Source of the DNA: Haloarchaeobius iranensis
Lineage (GTDB): Archaea > Halobacteriota > Halobacteria > Halobacteriales > Natrialbaceae
Reading direction: 5' to 3'
Length of the DNA stretch: 53,652 nucleotides
Assembly: GCF_900103505.1 (NCBI RefSeq)
Contig: NZ_FNIA01000022.1
Span: forward strand, 1-53,652
Both the position numbers and the translations under genes were made by a program. The notes under the pieces were generated by a model that was not told the origin of the DNA, searched no databases, and was given only the letters and a program-made list of their open reading frames with translations. Positions within the stretch are counted from its first letter, which is position 1, and every line of letters starts with the position of its first letter. Positions 16,174-24,416 of the stretch are shown in pieces.

Positions 16174-16905
16174 ATGACACAGCCGCACCTGCTCGTCGAG
16201 GAGGGAGACGTACACGACATCGCGCTCATCCCGGGCGACCCGGGCCGCGTGGACCGCATCGCCGGGCACTGCGACGAGCACGAGGTCGTCGCCGAGAACC
16301 GGGAGTACAAGCTCGTCAACGCCACCTACGAGGGTGTCGACCTGACCATCTGCTCGACCGGCATCGGCTGTCCCTCCGCCGCCATCGCCGTCGAGGAGCT
16401 CTCGAACGTCGGCGTCGAGACGTTCATCCGCGTCGGCACGACCGGCGCGCTCCAGCGCGACGTCGAGATCGGCGACATGATCGTCGCCACCGGCGCGGCG
16501 AAGAACGAGGGCACCTCGAAGCGGTACGAGGCCGTCGAGTACCCCGCCGTCCCGGACTTCGACGTGATGTCCGCGCTCGTCGACGGCGCGGAGGCGAACG
16601 ACGAGGAGGTCCACGTCGGCCCCATCGCCAGCGACGACGCCTACTACGCCGAGACCGACGACTACGTCGTCGACTGGGAGGAGGCGGGCATCCTGAGCGT
16701 CGAGATGGAGGCCGCGACCGTGTTCACGCTCGCCCGTCGGAAGGGCCTCGCCGCGGGTGCCATCTGCACCGTCGACGGCAACCTCGTGAAGGGCACCCAG
16801 AAGGGCACCGACACCGAGGACGAGGAGCTGCCCGAGAAGGCCAAGAACAACGTCGGTCGGGCCATCGACATCTCGCTCGAAGCGGTGCGCGCGCTGCAGG
16901 AGTAG
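16174..16905 (+). CDS. Nucleoside phosphorylase, uridine phosphorylase family
   Basis: The 243-residue protein is a PNP/UDP-family phosphorylase that splits nucleosides with phosphate into base and ribose-1-phosphate. It shows IPGDPGRVDRIAGH (phosphate-binding), ICSTGIGCPSAAIAVEEL, RVGTTGALQRDVEIGD and SVEMEAATVFTLARRKG with the ribose-binding Glu, in the expected order. The T-rich box at 16141-16150 lies 25-30 bases before the ATG. In haloarchaea, members of this family supply ribose-1-phosphate to a kinase and then ribose-1,5-bisphosphate isomerase, both encoded upstream here. Base specificity (uridine or guanosine) cannot be read from the sequence. Confidence 0.92.
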   Translation: MTQPHLLVEEGDVHDIALIPGDPGRVDRIAGHCDEHEVVAENREYKLVNATYEGVDLTICSTGIGCPSAAIAVEELSNVGVETFIRVGTTGALQRDVEIGDMIVATGAAKNEGTSKRYEAVEYPAVPDFDVMSALVDGAEANDEEVHVGPIASDDAYYAETDDYVVDWEEAGILSVEMEAATVFTLARRKGLAAGAICTVDGNLVKGTQKGTDTEDEELPEKAKNNVGRAIDISLEAVRALQE

Positions 16906-16932
16906 GCCGGGTCGAGCGGCCGTCCTGTCGAC

Positions 16933-17667
16933 CTACCCCTCGAACTCGGCGAACTCGCCGAGCTTCAGCGACCAGTCGTAGTCTGCGTACGCGAGCGACG
17001 GGCTGGCATCAGCGGGGACGACGCCGTACCGTCGCAGGAACCGGACGACGCCCGATTTTCCGCCGAAGTCGCCGCGGTACCACGAGAACAGCTTCGGCAC
17101 CCGGACGACGTTCGCCGTCGAATCGTGGTGGCACTCCGTCTCCAGGTACGACGCCGTCGCCAGGTCGAGCTCGTCGTCGACGCTGTCGCGGGTGTACACC
17201 GCGACCGGGGGACAGGAGCTGGCACCGCAGTTCAGCGCGAAGTGGAGCCTGGGGTCGAGCTCGTCGACGCGGTGGCGGCGCTCGAACCCGTCGACGCGGA
17301 CCCGGGGCAGGTAGCCCAGACCGACGCCGGACTGCGAGCCGCGGAGGATACCGTGTTCGACGTCGTCGAGGCTCAGGTCGTGGCCGGCGACGGTGAACAG
17401 TCCGTCGGTGAAGACCGGCCGCGTCGGGGGGAGCCGACGCTTCCGCCAGAGGGCGGGGTCCGAGTCGAGCAGGTACTGCGCGAAGCCGTTGTACACGTCG
17501 AGCCAGAACGCGGTCCGGGGGGCGTCCCCGTCGAGTTCGCGGGCGAGCCGGCGGTCGTCGAGCCCGGCGAGGGCTCGGCGGTGCTCGCGGCTCTCGTCGC
17601 CCGCCTTCACCGCCCGAACGAAGCTGGCGGCGAGCGCGACGGGGTCGTCGTGGTCGACGGCGGCCAT
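16933..17667 (-). CDS. DUF547-family protein
   Basis: The 244-residue protein fits DUF547: FWLDVYNGFAQYLL, the DVEHGILRGSQ block, LHFALNCGASSCPPVAVYT with the conserved Asn-Cys-Gly-x-x-x-Cys-Pro, and a C-terminal WYRGDFGGKSGVVRFLRRYG. DUF547 is widespread and has no settled biochemical role. The conserved Cys/His pattern suggests a hydrolase-like site, which is inference. No signal peptide is seen, so it is probably cytoplasmic. It is divergent from the HPP-USP gene across 103 bases and convergent with the phosphorylase gene. Confidence 0.85.
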   Translation of the reverse strand: MAAVDHDDPVALAASFVRAVKAGDESREHRRALAGLDDRRLARELDGDAPRTAFWLDVYNGFAQYLLDSDPALWRKRRLPPTRPVFTDGLFTVAGHDLSLDDVEHGILRGSQSGVGLGYLPRVRVDGFERRHRVDELDPRLHFALNCGASSCPPVAVYTRDSVDDELDLATASYLETECHHDSTANVVRVPKLFSWYRGDFGGKSGVVRFLRRYGVVPADASPSLAYADYDWSLKLGEFAEFEG

Positions 17668-17770
17668 GACGGGGGGTTGGGACGGCGGCGGCAAAAGCGG
17701 TCGGCTACCGCCGGGTAACCAGCAGGGGCACGACAGAACGGTTTTCTCGCTGGCGGGGAAACGCCAGGCC

Positions 17771-19243
17771 ATGCTCTCGGGTCTGCGGGCCCGCCTCCAG
17801 CGGCTCCTCGCCCGCGTCCGCCGCGTCGAACGCCGCGAGCTGCGTGACTTCCGTCGCTGGCTCGAGCACACCAACAACCTGCTGCACCTCTCCGTGCTGG
17901 TGTTCGTCCCGCTGCTCATCGCCCTGGTCACGTACGTCTCGAACGCGTCGCCGGCGCTGTCGTTCCTGCTGTTCCCGCCGCTGGCCTCGGGGACGTACAC
18001 CCTGTTCTCGGACCCGGAGGGGAAGTACGCCTCGCCGCCGAAGTTCGTCGGCGGGATGACCGTCGGCGCGGTGTGTGGCTTCCTCGCCATCGAACTCTCC
18101 GGCGTGGCGGGTGTCAACGGCGGCACGGCTATCGGCATCCAGTCGGTGAGCGCGCTGGACGCCGGGCTCAGCATCTTCCTCACCGGCGCGGTGACGTGGA
18201 CGCTCGACCTGGAGGAGCCGACGGCGTTCTCGACCGCACTGTTGACCCTGCTCACGGGCGGTTCGCGCGGCGAGTACGTCCTGAGCGTGATGCTCTCGAC
18301 GGCGTTCGTCGCCACGGCGTTCTACGCCTGGCGCGAGCTGTTCTACGACCGGCGCGCGGAGTACCTCTACCGCACGACGCAGGGCGACGACCACGTGCTG
18401 GTGCCGGTCCGCGGCGACACCGCCGACGAGACGGCGATGTTCGGCGCACGCATCGCGGCGGCCCACGACGCCGGGAAGGTGGTGCTGCTCGACCTGGTGT
18501 CCGAGAGCGAGATCGCCGAGGCGGAGGCGGGTATCCGCCGGGACGAGGACGACGGGCCGGGACCGGAGGCCGACGCGGGCGAGACGGACCCGACGACGGA
18601 GGCGGAGGAGCAGGTCGCGGGACAGGCGGCGATGCGGCTGGAGCGCCTCGCCGGCCGTATCCAGACCAGGGTCGGCGTCCCCTGCGAGGTCGTCGTCGCG
18701 AGCGGGTCCGGCAGTCCCGCGAACGTGGTGCTCAGGACGGCACAGGAGGCGAACTGCGACCTCGTCGTGACGCCGTACGAGGAGCGCCACGGGAGCCTCT
18801 CCCCGTTCGTCAAGTCGCTGTTCGACGACCCCATCGACGTGGTTGCGTTCCGTTCGGTGTCCGGCCGGACCCGCTGGCGACGGGTGCTCGTCGCGGTGGC
18901 TCGGCCCGGGGACAACGCGCACGCCATGCTCGACTTCGCCCAGCGCGTCTCTCGTGCGACGGGGACGGTGAGCGTCTGCACCTGCATCGACAGCGAGAGC
19001 CACCGTCGGCGTGCGGAGTCGATGCTGGTGAACCTCGTCGAGCCGTTCGACGGCACGTTCGAGACGCGCGTCTCCCGGGACTCGATCCAGGGTTTCCTCA
19101 GCGCGAACGCGCCGTCGCACGATCTCGTCGTCGTCGGTGCGAGCACCGACCGGACCGCCGCCTCGCGCTTCCTCGCACCACCGACGTTCGAGAAGCTCCG
19201 CGACGTGGACTGCGACGTGGCCATCGTCCACCGGGGCGGGTGA
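17771..19243 (+). CDS. HPP membrane domain fused to tandem universal-stress-type domains
   Basis: The 490-residue protein opens with a four-TM HPP domain (about 40-190: LSVLVFVPLLIALVTYVSN, FLLFPPLASGTYTLFSDPEG, FVGGMTVGAVCGFLAIEL, LSIFLTGAVTWTLDLEEPTAF). Two USP-like alpha/beta domains follow in the cytoplasm (about 212-355, beginning DDHVLVPVRGDTADE, and 370-490, WRRVLVAVARPGDNAHAM to DVAIVHRGG). An acidic linker near 255-280 splits the first. Some HPP proteins transport nitrite in plants and cyanobacteria, and USP domains often bind ATP. The combination suggests a transporter with a nucleotide-sensing tail; this is inferred. The ATG at 17771 follows a TTTTCT box by about 28 bases. Confidence 0.82.
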   Translation: MLSGLRARLQRLLARVRRVERRELRDFRRWLEHTNNLLHLSVLVFVPLLIALVTYVSNASPALSFLLFPPLASGTYTLFSDPEGKYASPPKFVGGMTVGAVCGFLAIELSGVAGVNGGTAIGIQSVSALDAGLSIFLTGAVTWTLDLEEPTAFSTALLTLLTGGSRGEYVLSVMLSTAFVATAFYAWRELFYDRRAEYLYRTTQGDDHVLVPVRGDTADETAMFGARIAAAHDAGKVVLLDLVSESEIAEAEAGIRRDEDDGPGPEADAGETDPTTEAEEQVAGQAAMRLERLAGRIQTRVGVPCEVVVASGSGSPANVVLRTAQEANCDLVVTPYEERHGSLSPFVKSLFDDPIDVVAFRSVSGRTRWRRVLVAVARPGDNAHAMLDFAQRVSRATGTVSVCTCIDSESHRRRAESMLVNLVEPFDGTFETRVSRDSIQGFLSANAPSHDLVVVGASTDRTAASRFLAPPTFEKLRDVDCDVAIVHRGG

Positions 19244-19301
19244 ACCGGCTTGGCGGTCCGTCGAACGGACCCACGACGACGCGCCGGCGGCTCCTCGCCG
19301 G

Positions 19302-20480
19302 CTAGTCCGACGGGCCCCCGCCCTTCAGTATCTTGTCGGCCACGTCCTCGGTGTCGCCCCGGCCGAGTGCCGATTCGACGAGCAGGTGGCCGCCGATGGC
19401 CGCCGGGCTGATGACGGTGTCCGCGCCGGCGCGCTTGAGCTTCTTGACGTTCTCGCGGTCGGTCGCCGCGGCGACGATGCGGACGTCCGGCCGGAGCTGG
19501 CGGGCGGTCAGCACCGCCAGTGCGTCCTCCGCGTCGTTGTTCGTCGCGGTGACGACTGCGGTCGCGTCCGACAGCTGCGCCCGCCGGAGCGGCTCCTCGT
19601 CGCTCGGGTCGGCGGTGATGACGTTCATCCCGCGGTCGGAGAGCTCGGCGGCGCGCGCCTGGTCCGGCACGATGACCACGAACGGGACGTCGCCGTCGGT
19701 GAGTTCGTTCAGTATCGGTTCGGTCAGGTCCCCGTAGCCGAGGACGATGACGTGGTCTTCGAGCAGGTCGAGCTGTGTTTCTGTCATTCTCCCAAGTGCG
19801 CGTTGGAACCGGGCTTCGAGCAGCGGTGCGAGCAGCGTCCCCAGCGCGACCGTGAAGCTCACGACGCCGAGGACGACGACCGAGAGGGCGAACAGCTTCC
19901 CGCGGGTCGAGGTCGGGCCGGGCGTCACGTCGCCGTAGCCGACCGTGCTGGCGGTGACGATGGTGTAGTAGAACGCGTCGACCAGCCCCGCCGAGCCGTC
20001 CCGGATGGCGGGGAACTCGTCGCGGAGCGCGTACGCGCCGACAGTGCCGTACACCTGGACGCTCGCGAGGATGATGCCGGCCGCCAGCTGCGAGGTCGAC
20101 AGCGAGAGCTTCCGGTCGAAGCGGCGGCGGTTGACGAGCAGGCCGGGTATCGCCAGCAGCGACAGGCCGACGAGCGGGTACGCGTACGGGCTGGTCTGGA
20201 TGACGCCCTGCAGTGCGGCCAGCGGGAGCAACAGCAGCGCGCTGTACCACGCGCCGCGTCGTCGCCGCCGGAGCGCGTAGGCGCTCAGCAGCAGCAGGAA
20301 GCCGGTCATCGTGCCGGTGAACCCCGCGGTCTGCTGGACCGCCTCGGGGATGTACGGCGAGAGCGGGCCGGCGCGGGCGGACCCGATGTTCGCGATGCCC
20401 GTCGCGATGGAGAGGACCGCGGAGAGACCGGTCAGCGCGACCGGCAGCCGTGCGCTCGTCAACCTGTCCAGCAGTCCCAT
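19302..20480 (-). CDS. Potassium channel with cytoplasmic RCK (TrkA-N) domain
   Basis: The 392-residue protein has about six TM segments in its first 220 residues. A pore helix and the selectivity filter T179-V-G-Y-G-D184 lie before the last one. A TrkA-N domain follows (VIVLGYGDLTEPILNEL, VPDQARAAELSDRGMNVITADPSDE). The nucleotide motif is GYGDLT, so the last Gly of the usual GxGxxG is missing. There is no clear TrkA-C domain after it; the chain ends at a short tail. Proteins with exactly such C-terminal-type domains are encoded divergently at 20591 and 21844. It probably mediates gated K+ flux across the cell membrane. Confidence 0.9.
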   Translation of the reverse strand: MGLLDRLTSARLPVALTGLSAVLSIATGIANIGSARAGPLSPYIPEAVQQTAGFTGTMTGFLLLLSAYALRRRRRGAWYSALLLLPLAALQGVIQTSPYAYPLVGLSLLAIPGLLVNRRRFDRKLSLSTSQLAAGIILASVQVYGTVGAYALRDEFPAIRDGSAGLVDAFYYTIVTASTVGYGDVTPGPTSTRGKLFALSVVVLGVVSFTVALGTLLAPLLEARFQRALGRMTETQLDLLEDHVIVLGYGDLTEPILNELTDGDVPFVVIVPDQARAAELSDRGMNVITADPSDEEPLRRAQLSDATAVVTATNNDAEDALAVLTARQLRPDVRIVAAATDRENVKKLKRAGADTVISPAAIGGHLLVESALGRGDTEDVADKILKGGGPSD

Positions 20481-20590
20481 ACGCCGTCAGTGCGCCGCCA
20501 TCGGTGAAAAGGGTCGCGGTGTCGGCACCGATTTCGGCCGCCAGCACCGGCGGCGACACCGATTTACCGTCGGCACCCGAGGGCAGGGAC

Positions 20591-21847
20591 ATGGCGTCGC
20601 TTCCCGTCGAGGTCCTCTACGGTATCTACCTCGGTCTCCTCACCGGTATCATCCCCGCGCTCGTGTCGGGCTCGCTCGGGTTCCTGTTCAAGTACGTGAC
20701 CGGCGTCACGCTCCCCGGGCTCGGGGTCGTGGTGCTGTCGGTCGCTATCGCCGGCGTCAACGGCGGGCTGATGGGCCTGCTCGACCCGACGGTGTCGAGT
20801 TCGCCCCGGCTGCTCGTCGCGGTCGTCGTCATCATGATGCTCTCGCTGTGGGCGCACAGTCAGGGCGACAAACTCGGCGTGTCGATGCCCAAGCGGGTGA
20901 CGTTCGCGTCGCTCCGCCGACGCAACATCTCGGCGGACGTGGTCGACATCGTCGGCGGCGTCGGAAAGGTCACGCTGCGGCCGTCCGGCCCCGTCCGCGA
21001 CATGGAGGGCTATCCGCCGCTGCCCGCGGACCTGCGCGAGACCATCGCCGAGGGGTCGTGGTCGCTCCCGGCGGACCTGCCGCTCGCCGAACTTGAGAGC
21101 CGCCTCGTCGACCGGCTCCGAACGGAGTACGACCTCGCGGACGCCGCAGTGACGCTCGACACCCAGGGTCGGGCGACCATCGCGGCCGCCCCCCCGGCGA
21201 GTGGCCTCTCCCGGCGCATCCCGCCGGGCAAGCGCGCGGTGTCGGTCACGGCGCTGCTGCCGACCGGCGCAGCCCGCGGCGACTCGGTCGTCGTCCGGAC
21301 GGGCGAGACACGTGTCGCGGGGACGCTGCTGAGTGCGAAGAGCGACGGCTCGCCCGCGCCCGCCCCGCCGACGCCGGACGCCGACGACGACGGCGGTGTG
21401 GCGACCGACGGAGGAACGGACGACGTCACGGTCCCGGCACCGACCGCGCCGACGACGACCGGTGGGGAGGGCCGGCTCACGGCCGCGGTCACCCGCGAGC
21501 AGGCCCGGACGCTGCTCGACGTGGACCGTGCGCAGGTCGCCGTGACCTCGCGTGGGACCCGCCGCGAGTTCGAACTCGTCTCGTTGCTCCGGCGCTCGGG
21601 GCGGCGCTTCCGGAAGGTGTCCGTCCGCGCCGAGGGCCCGCTCGACGGCGTCACCATCGGCGACGCGACCATCCGGGACAGCTACGACGTGACGGTCCTC
21701 GCGCTCCGCCACCCGCCAGAGGCCAACAGCGTCGACCGCTCGTGGGCGTTCTCGCCACGCGGTGACGCCGAGCTCTCGGCCGGTGACGAGCTGTTCGTCG
21801 TCGGGCGCCAGCCCGCCCTCGTGGCCTTCGCGGAGGCGGTCGCATGA
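20591..21847 (+). CDS. Membrane-anchored TrkA-C/RCK-like protein, paralogue 1
   Basis: The 418-residue protein has about three N-terminal TM helices (LYGIYLGLLTGIIPALV, GVVVLSVAIAGVNGGLMGL, LLVAVVVIMMLSLWAHS). A large soluble part follows with two regions resembling TrkA C-terminal (RCK-C) domains, one around 130-260 and one ending SAGDELFVVGRQPALVAFAEA. An Asp/Gly/Thr/Pro-rich linker (about 255-295) lies between them. It has no pore and no TrkA-N nucleotide-binding domain. Its stop overlaps the next start by ATGA, so the pair is co-translated. The role is unknown; a ligand-sensing or regulatory subunit for the divergent K+ channel is the working idea. Confidence 0.8.
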   Translation: MASLPVEVLYGIYLGLLTGIIPALVSGSLGFLFKYVTGVTLPGLGVVVLSVAIAGVNGGLMGLLDPTVSSSPRLLVAVVVIMMLSLWAHSQGDKLGVSMPKRVTFASLRRRNISADVVDIVGGVGKVTLRPSGPVRDMEGYPPLPADLRETIAEGSWSLPADLPLAELESRLVDRLRTEYDLADAAVTLDTQGRATIAAAPPASGLSRRIPPGKRAVSVTALLPTGAARGDSVVVRTGETRVAGTLLSAKSDGSPAPAPPTPDADDDGGVATDGGTDDVTVPAPTAPTTTGGEGRLTAAVTREQARTLLDVDRAQVAVTSRGTRREFELVSLLRRSGRRFRKVSVRAEGPLDGVTIGDATIRDSYDVTVLALRHPPEANSVDRSWAFSPRGDAELSAGDELFVVGRQPALVAFAEAVA

Positions 21848-23025
21848 CGGGGCTCGTCGCCGCACAGGTGGACTTCGGTTCGTTCGACCCCGTCGCCGAG
21901 ACGGCCCGCATCCTCGCGCTCACCGGGCTGGCGACGGTCGCGGCGCTCGTCGTCGCGGTCGTCTACCGGTGGTACACCCGCGAGCGGGTCCCCGAGGGGG
22001 TCTCCGTCCTGCTCGGCGTCAGCGCGGTCGCGCTCGTGCTCAACACGGAGGAGACGCTGAAGCTCGTCATGCAGGGCCGGGACGGGCTTCCGGCGGAGGC
22101 GACGGCGGTCGTCACCGTCGCGACGTTCGTCGCCGCGGCGCTCGGCACCGGGCTCGGACGACGACTCGGTGACGGGGTCGCGTCGAACGCCTTCGCGGTG
22201 ACGGGTGCCGCGCGGCTCGACCGGGAGGTCTCCCAGCTGGTGCGGGCCGTCGGCCGCGTCGTCACCGTCACCCTCCCCGACGAGGTCGACGACATCGACG
22301 GTTACGACCCGGTCGACCCCGAGGTGAAGGCGGACCTCGCCGGGACGACGTTCGTCTTCCCGCGGCGCATCACCGTCGCGGACCTCCAGGACCGGGTCGT
22401 TACCCGGCTGAAGGACGACTACGGCGTCGGCCACGTCGACCTGGAGCTGGAGCCCGACGGCACCGTCGAGTACCTCGCCATCGGCTCGCGCGCGGCGGGA
22501 CTCGGGCCGACGCTCGCGCCGGGCACCGTCGCGGTCGCGGTCCAGGCCGACCCGGCGAACGGGGCCAGCCCTGGTGACGTGGTACAGGTGTGGGAACGTA
22601 CCGACGACGAGGGGCTCGTCCGGCACGCGACCGGCGAACTCCGCGCGACGACCGAGAAGGACGTGGTCACGCTCGCCGTCGACGAGACGGACGCCGAGGC
22701 GCTCTCGGACACGACGACGTACCGGCTCGTCACCCTGCCCACCGAGCCGTCGGCCGACAGGGAGTTCGCGTCGCTGCTTCGTGCCGCCGACGAGACGATG
22801 AGCGCGGTCGAACTCGCCGACACCAGCGAGCTGGTCGGCCGGAGCGTCGCCGACCTCGACGTGACGCTGGCCGCCATCCGCGGCCCCGATGGTGGTGTGA
22901 CCGCTACGCCGCCCCGGGGCACCGAGCTCGTCGCGGGCTCGACGCTGTACATCGTCGAGCGACCCGCGGCACTCCGGCGGTTCGAGGCGCTCGCCCGTGG
23001 GGAGGAGGCGAAACCGCTTTCCTGA
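21844..23025 (+). CDS. Membrane-anchored TrkA-C/RCK-like protein, paralogue 2
   Basis: The 393-residue protein repeats the plan of its upstream neighbour: about three N-terminal hydrophobic helices (ILALTGLATVAALVVAVVY, VSVLLGVSAVALVLN, AVVTVATFVAAALGTGLG). A soluble region follows with PRRITVADLQDRVVTRLKDD and a closing RCK-C-like TELVAGSTLYIVERPAALRRF. The shared segments ITVADLQDR/LPLAELESRLVDRL and TLYIVERPAAL/ELFVVGRQPAL show the two genes are distant paralogues. The ATGA overlap gives translational coupling. No pore or nucleotide motif is present. The function is inferred only as a partner of paralogue 1 and possibly the channel. Confidence 0.8.
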   Translation: MTGLVAAQVDFGSFDPVAETARILALTGLATVAALVVAVVYRWYTRERVPEGVSVLLGVSAVALVLNTEETLKLVMQGRDGLPAEATAVVTVATFVAAALGTGLGRRLGDGVASNAFAVTGAARLDREVSQLVRAVGRVVTVTLPDEVDDIDGYDPVDPEVKADLAGTTFVFPRRITVADLQDRVVTRLKDDYGVGHVDLELEPDGTVEYLAIGSRAAGLGPTLAPGTVAVAVQADPANGASPGDVVQVWERTDDEGLVRHATGELRATTEKDVVTLAVDETDAEALSDTTTYRLVTLPTEPSADREFASLLRAADETMSAVELADTSELVGRSVADLDVTLAAIRGPDGGVTATPPRGTELVAGSTLYIVERPAALRRFEALARGEEAKPLS

Positions 23026-23045
23026 CGGCGTCGTACGGTACGTTC

Positions 23046-23342
23046 ATGCAGTGGAAGCTGTTCGCGGACATCGCAGAGCGCGCCGGCACCGACGCGGTCG
23101 CGGTCCGGCTCGACGGCGACGACCCGACCGTCGGCGACGCGCTCGACGCCCTCCTCGAGACATATCCGGCCCTCCGCGAGCGCGTGCTCGTCGACGGCGA
23201 GCCGGAGTCCCGTGACGGCATCGCACCCGACGTGAACGTCCTGCTCGACGGCGCGGACGTGTTCACGACGGCGGACGGGCTGGCGACCGAGGTCAGCGAG
23301 GGCGCGGAGCTGGCGCTGTTCCCGCCCGTGAGTGGCGGCTAG
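23046..23342 (+). CDS. samp1: Ubiquitin-like small archaeal modifier protein 1 (SAMP1)
   Basis: The 98-residue beta-grasp protein of the MoaD/ThiS fold starts MQWKLFADIAERAG, contains VGDALDALLETYPALRERV and NVLLDGADV, and ends GAELALFPPVSGG. The terminal Gly-Gly is adenylated by the E1-like UbaA. It is then joined to target lysines, or carries sulfur for molybdopterin as MoaD does. The PPVSGG end and N-terminus are those of haloarchaeal SAMP1. The loop before NVLL (EPESRDGIAPD) is slightly long. No UbaA or MoaE gene is near. It starts 20 bases after paralogue 2, so co-transcription is possible. Confidence 0.9.
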   Translation: MQWKLFADIAERAGTDAVAVRLDGDDPTVGDALDALLETYPALRERVLVDGEPESRDGIAPDVNVLLDGADVFTTADGLATEVSEGAELALFPPVSGG

Positions 23343-23414
23343 AACCGGGACGCTGAGCCGACTCGGCCGTGTCTCGTCGACAGAAGACTGAAACCACCTC
23401 GAAAGTCCCCGCAG

Positions 23415-23432
23415 TCTCGCCAGTCGCGCGCC
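23415..23432 (-). repeat. Short fragment of the dispersed mosaic repeat
   Basis: TCTCGCCAGTCGCGCGCC differs at one of 18 positions from the reverse complement of 25804-25821, the first block of the larger repeat. It sits in the 121-base gap between the convergent SAMP1 and GNAT genes. The other blocks of the repeat are not present here. Confidence 0.5.
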
Positions 23433-23463
23433 TGCAGGCTGGGCAGAAGACGAAAGCCAGCGT

Positions 23464-24414
23464 CTAGCCGTGGGTCCCGCGGTAGTCGGCGGTCAGGTCC
23501 GCCGCCATCACGAAGTCGGGCTCGTCGGAGATGCCCGACCGGAGCAGCGAGCCGTCGCTGACGTAGTCGACGGTCTCCGGGATGAGCACGCGGACGCTGT
23601 CGGCCCCCAGCGCGGCGGCGTCGCGCTGGATGGCGGCGACGAGCGTCCTGGCGGCGTCGATGTCCTCCCACGCGCCGACGCCGTACTCGGCGAAGTGCTC
23701 GGTCTCGCCCTCGTCGTCCTCGCGCTCGTAGTCGCGGACACGGTAGGTGACGCCCCGGGTGCCGGCCCCGGAGGTGACGGCGGCGAGCATCGTCTCCTCG
23801 GCGGCACGCTCGAACAGGGTCGGGGTCAGCTCGACGACTGCCCACGATTCGTCCATCGCGAGGCCGACGCCCCTGAGGTGGTCGCGGGCATCGCAGTCGG
23901 TCCAGTAGGTCCACGCGGCGTTCGGGTCGTCGGTGACCTCGAGCGGACCCGTCGCGTCGGGGTCGGGCTCCGGTTCGAGCCAGCGGAACTCCGTCTCGGG
24001 GTCGAAGCCGACGCCCCGGGAGTGGCCCAGCCCCATGACGTTCCACGAGAACACCATGTTCCGGGCGACGGTCGCGCCCTGCTCGCGCGCCCAGTCCCAC
24101 ATCTCGTGGGTGAGTTCGAGGCCGATGCCGACGCCGCGGTAGTCGGGGTGGGTGCGCATCCCCTGGCACCAGGCCTCGCGGTCCGAGAGCAGGACGGTCT
24201 GGGCGATGGAGACGACCGTCCCGTCGACCGCGGCGACGCAGGTGAACTGCTCGTCGTACGCGGCCTCGTCCTCGATCCAGTCGTGGTATATGTCGGGGAT
24301 GTAGTCGCTCCCGTCGCGGTCGGCCCAGGTGTCGCTGGTGAACGCGACCACGTCGTCGTAGTCCTCCGGCGTGGCGCGGCGGTAGGTGACGTCCGCGCGG
24401 CGGTCGATGTCCAT
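23464..24414 (-). CDS. GNAT acetyltransferase with a second, degenerate-looking domain
   Basis: The 316-residue protein has an N-terminal GNAT domain (about 8-150). Its acetyl-CoA motif A is MRTHPDYRGVGIGLELTHEM (R-G-V-G-I-G), followed by a conserved segment NMVFSWNVMGLGHSRGVGFD. The C-terminal half (WAVVELTPTLFERA to DFVMAADL) ends in a GNAT-like strand pattern but lacks the CoA loop, as in tandem GNATs where one half is degenerate. It lies two bases downstream of gatD, so the two are co-transcribed. Substrate unknown; a link to translation through gatD is only contextual. Confidence 0.82.
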   Translation of the reverse strand: MDIDRRADVTYRRATPEDYDDVVAFTSDTWADRDGSDYIPDIYHDWIEDEAAYDEQFTCVAAVDGTVVSIAQTVLLSDREAWCQGMRTHPDYRGVGIGLELTHEMWDWAREQGATVARNMVFSWNVMGLGHSRGVGFDPETEFRWLEPEPDPDATGPLEVTDDPNAAWTYWTDCDARDHLRGVGLAMDESWAVVELTPTLFERAAEETMLAAVTSGAGTRGVTYRVRDYEREDDEGETEHFAEYGVGAWEDIDAARTLVAAIQRDAAALGADSVRVLIPETVDYVSDGSLLRSGISDEPDFVMAADLTADYRGTHG

Positions 24415-24416
24415 GG

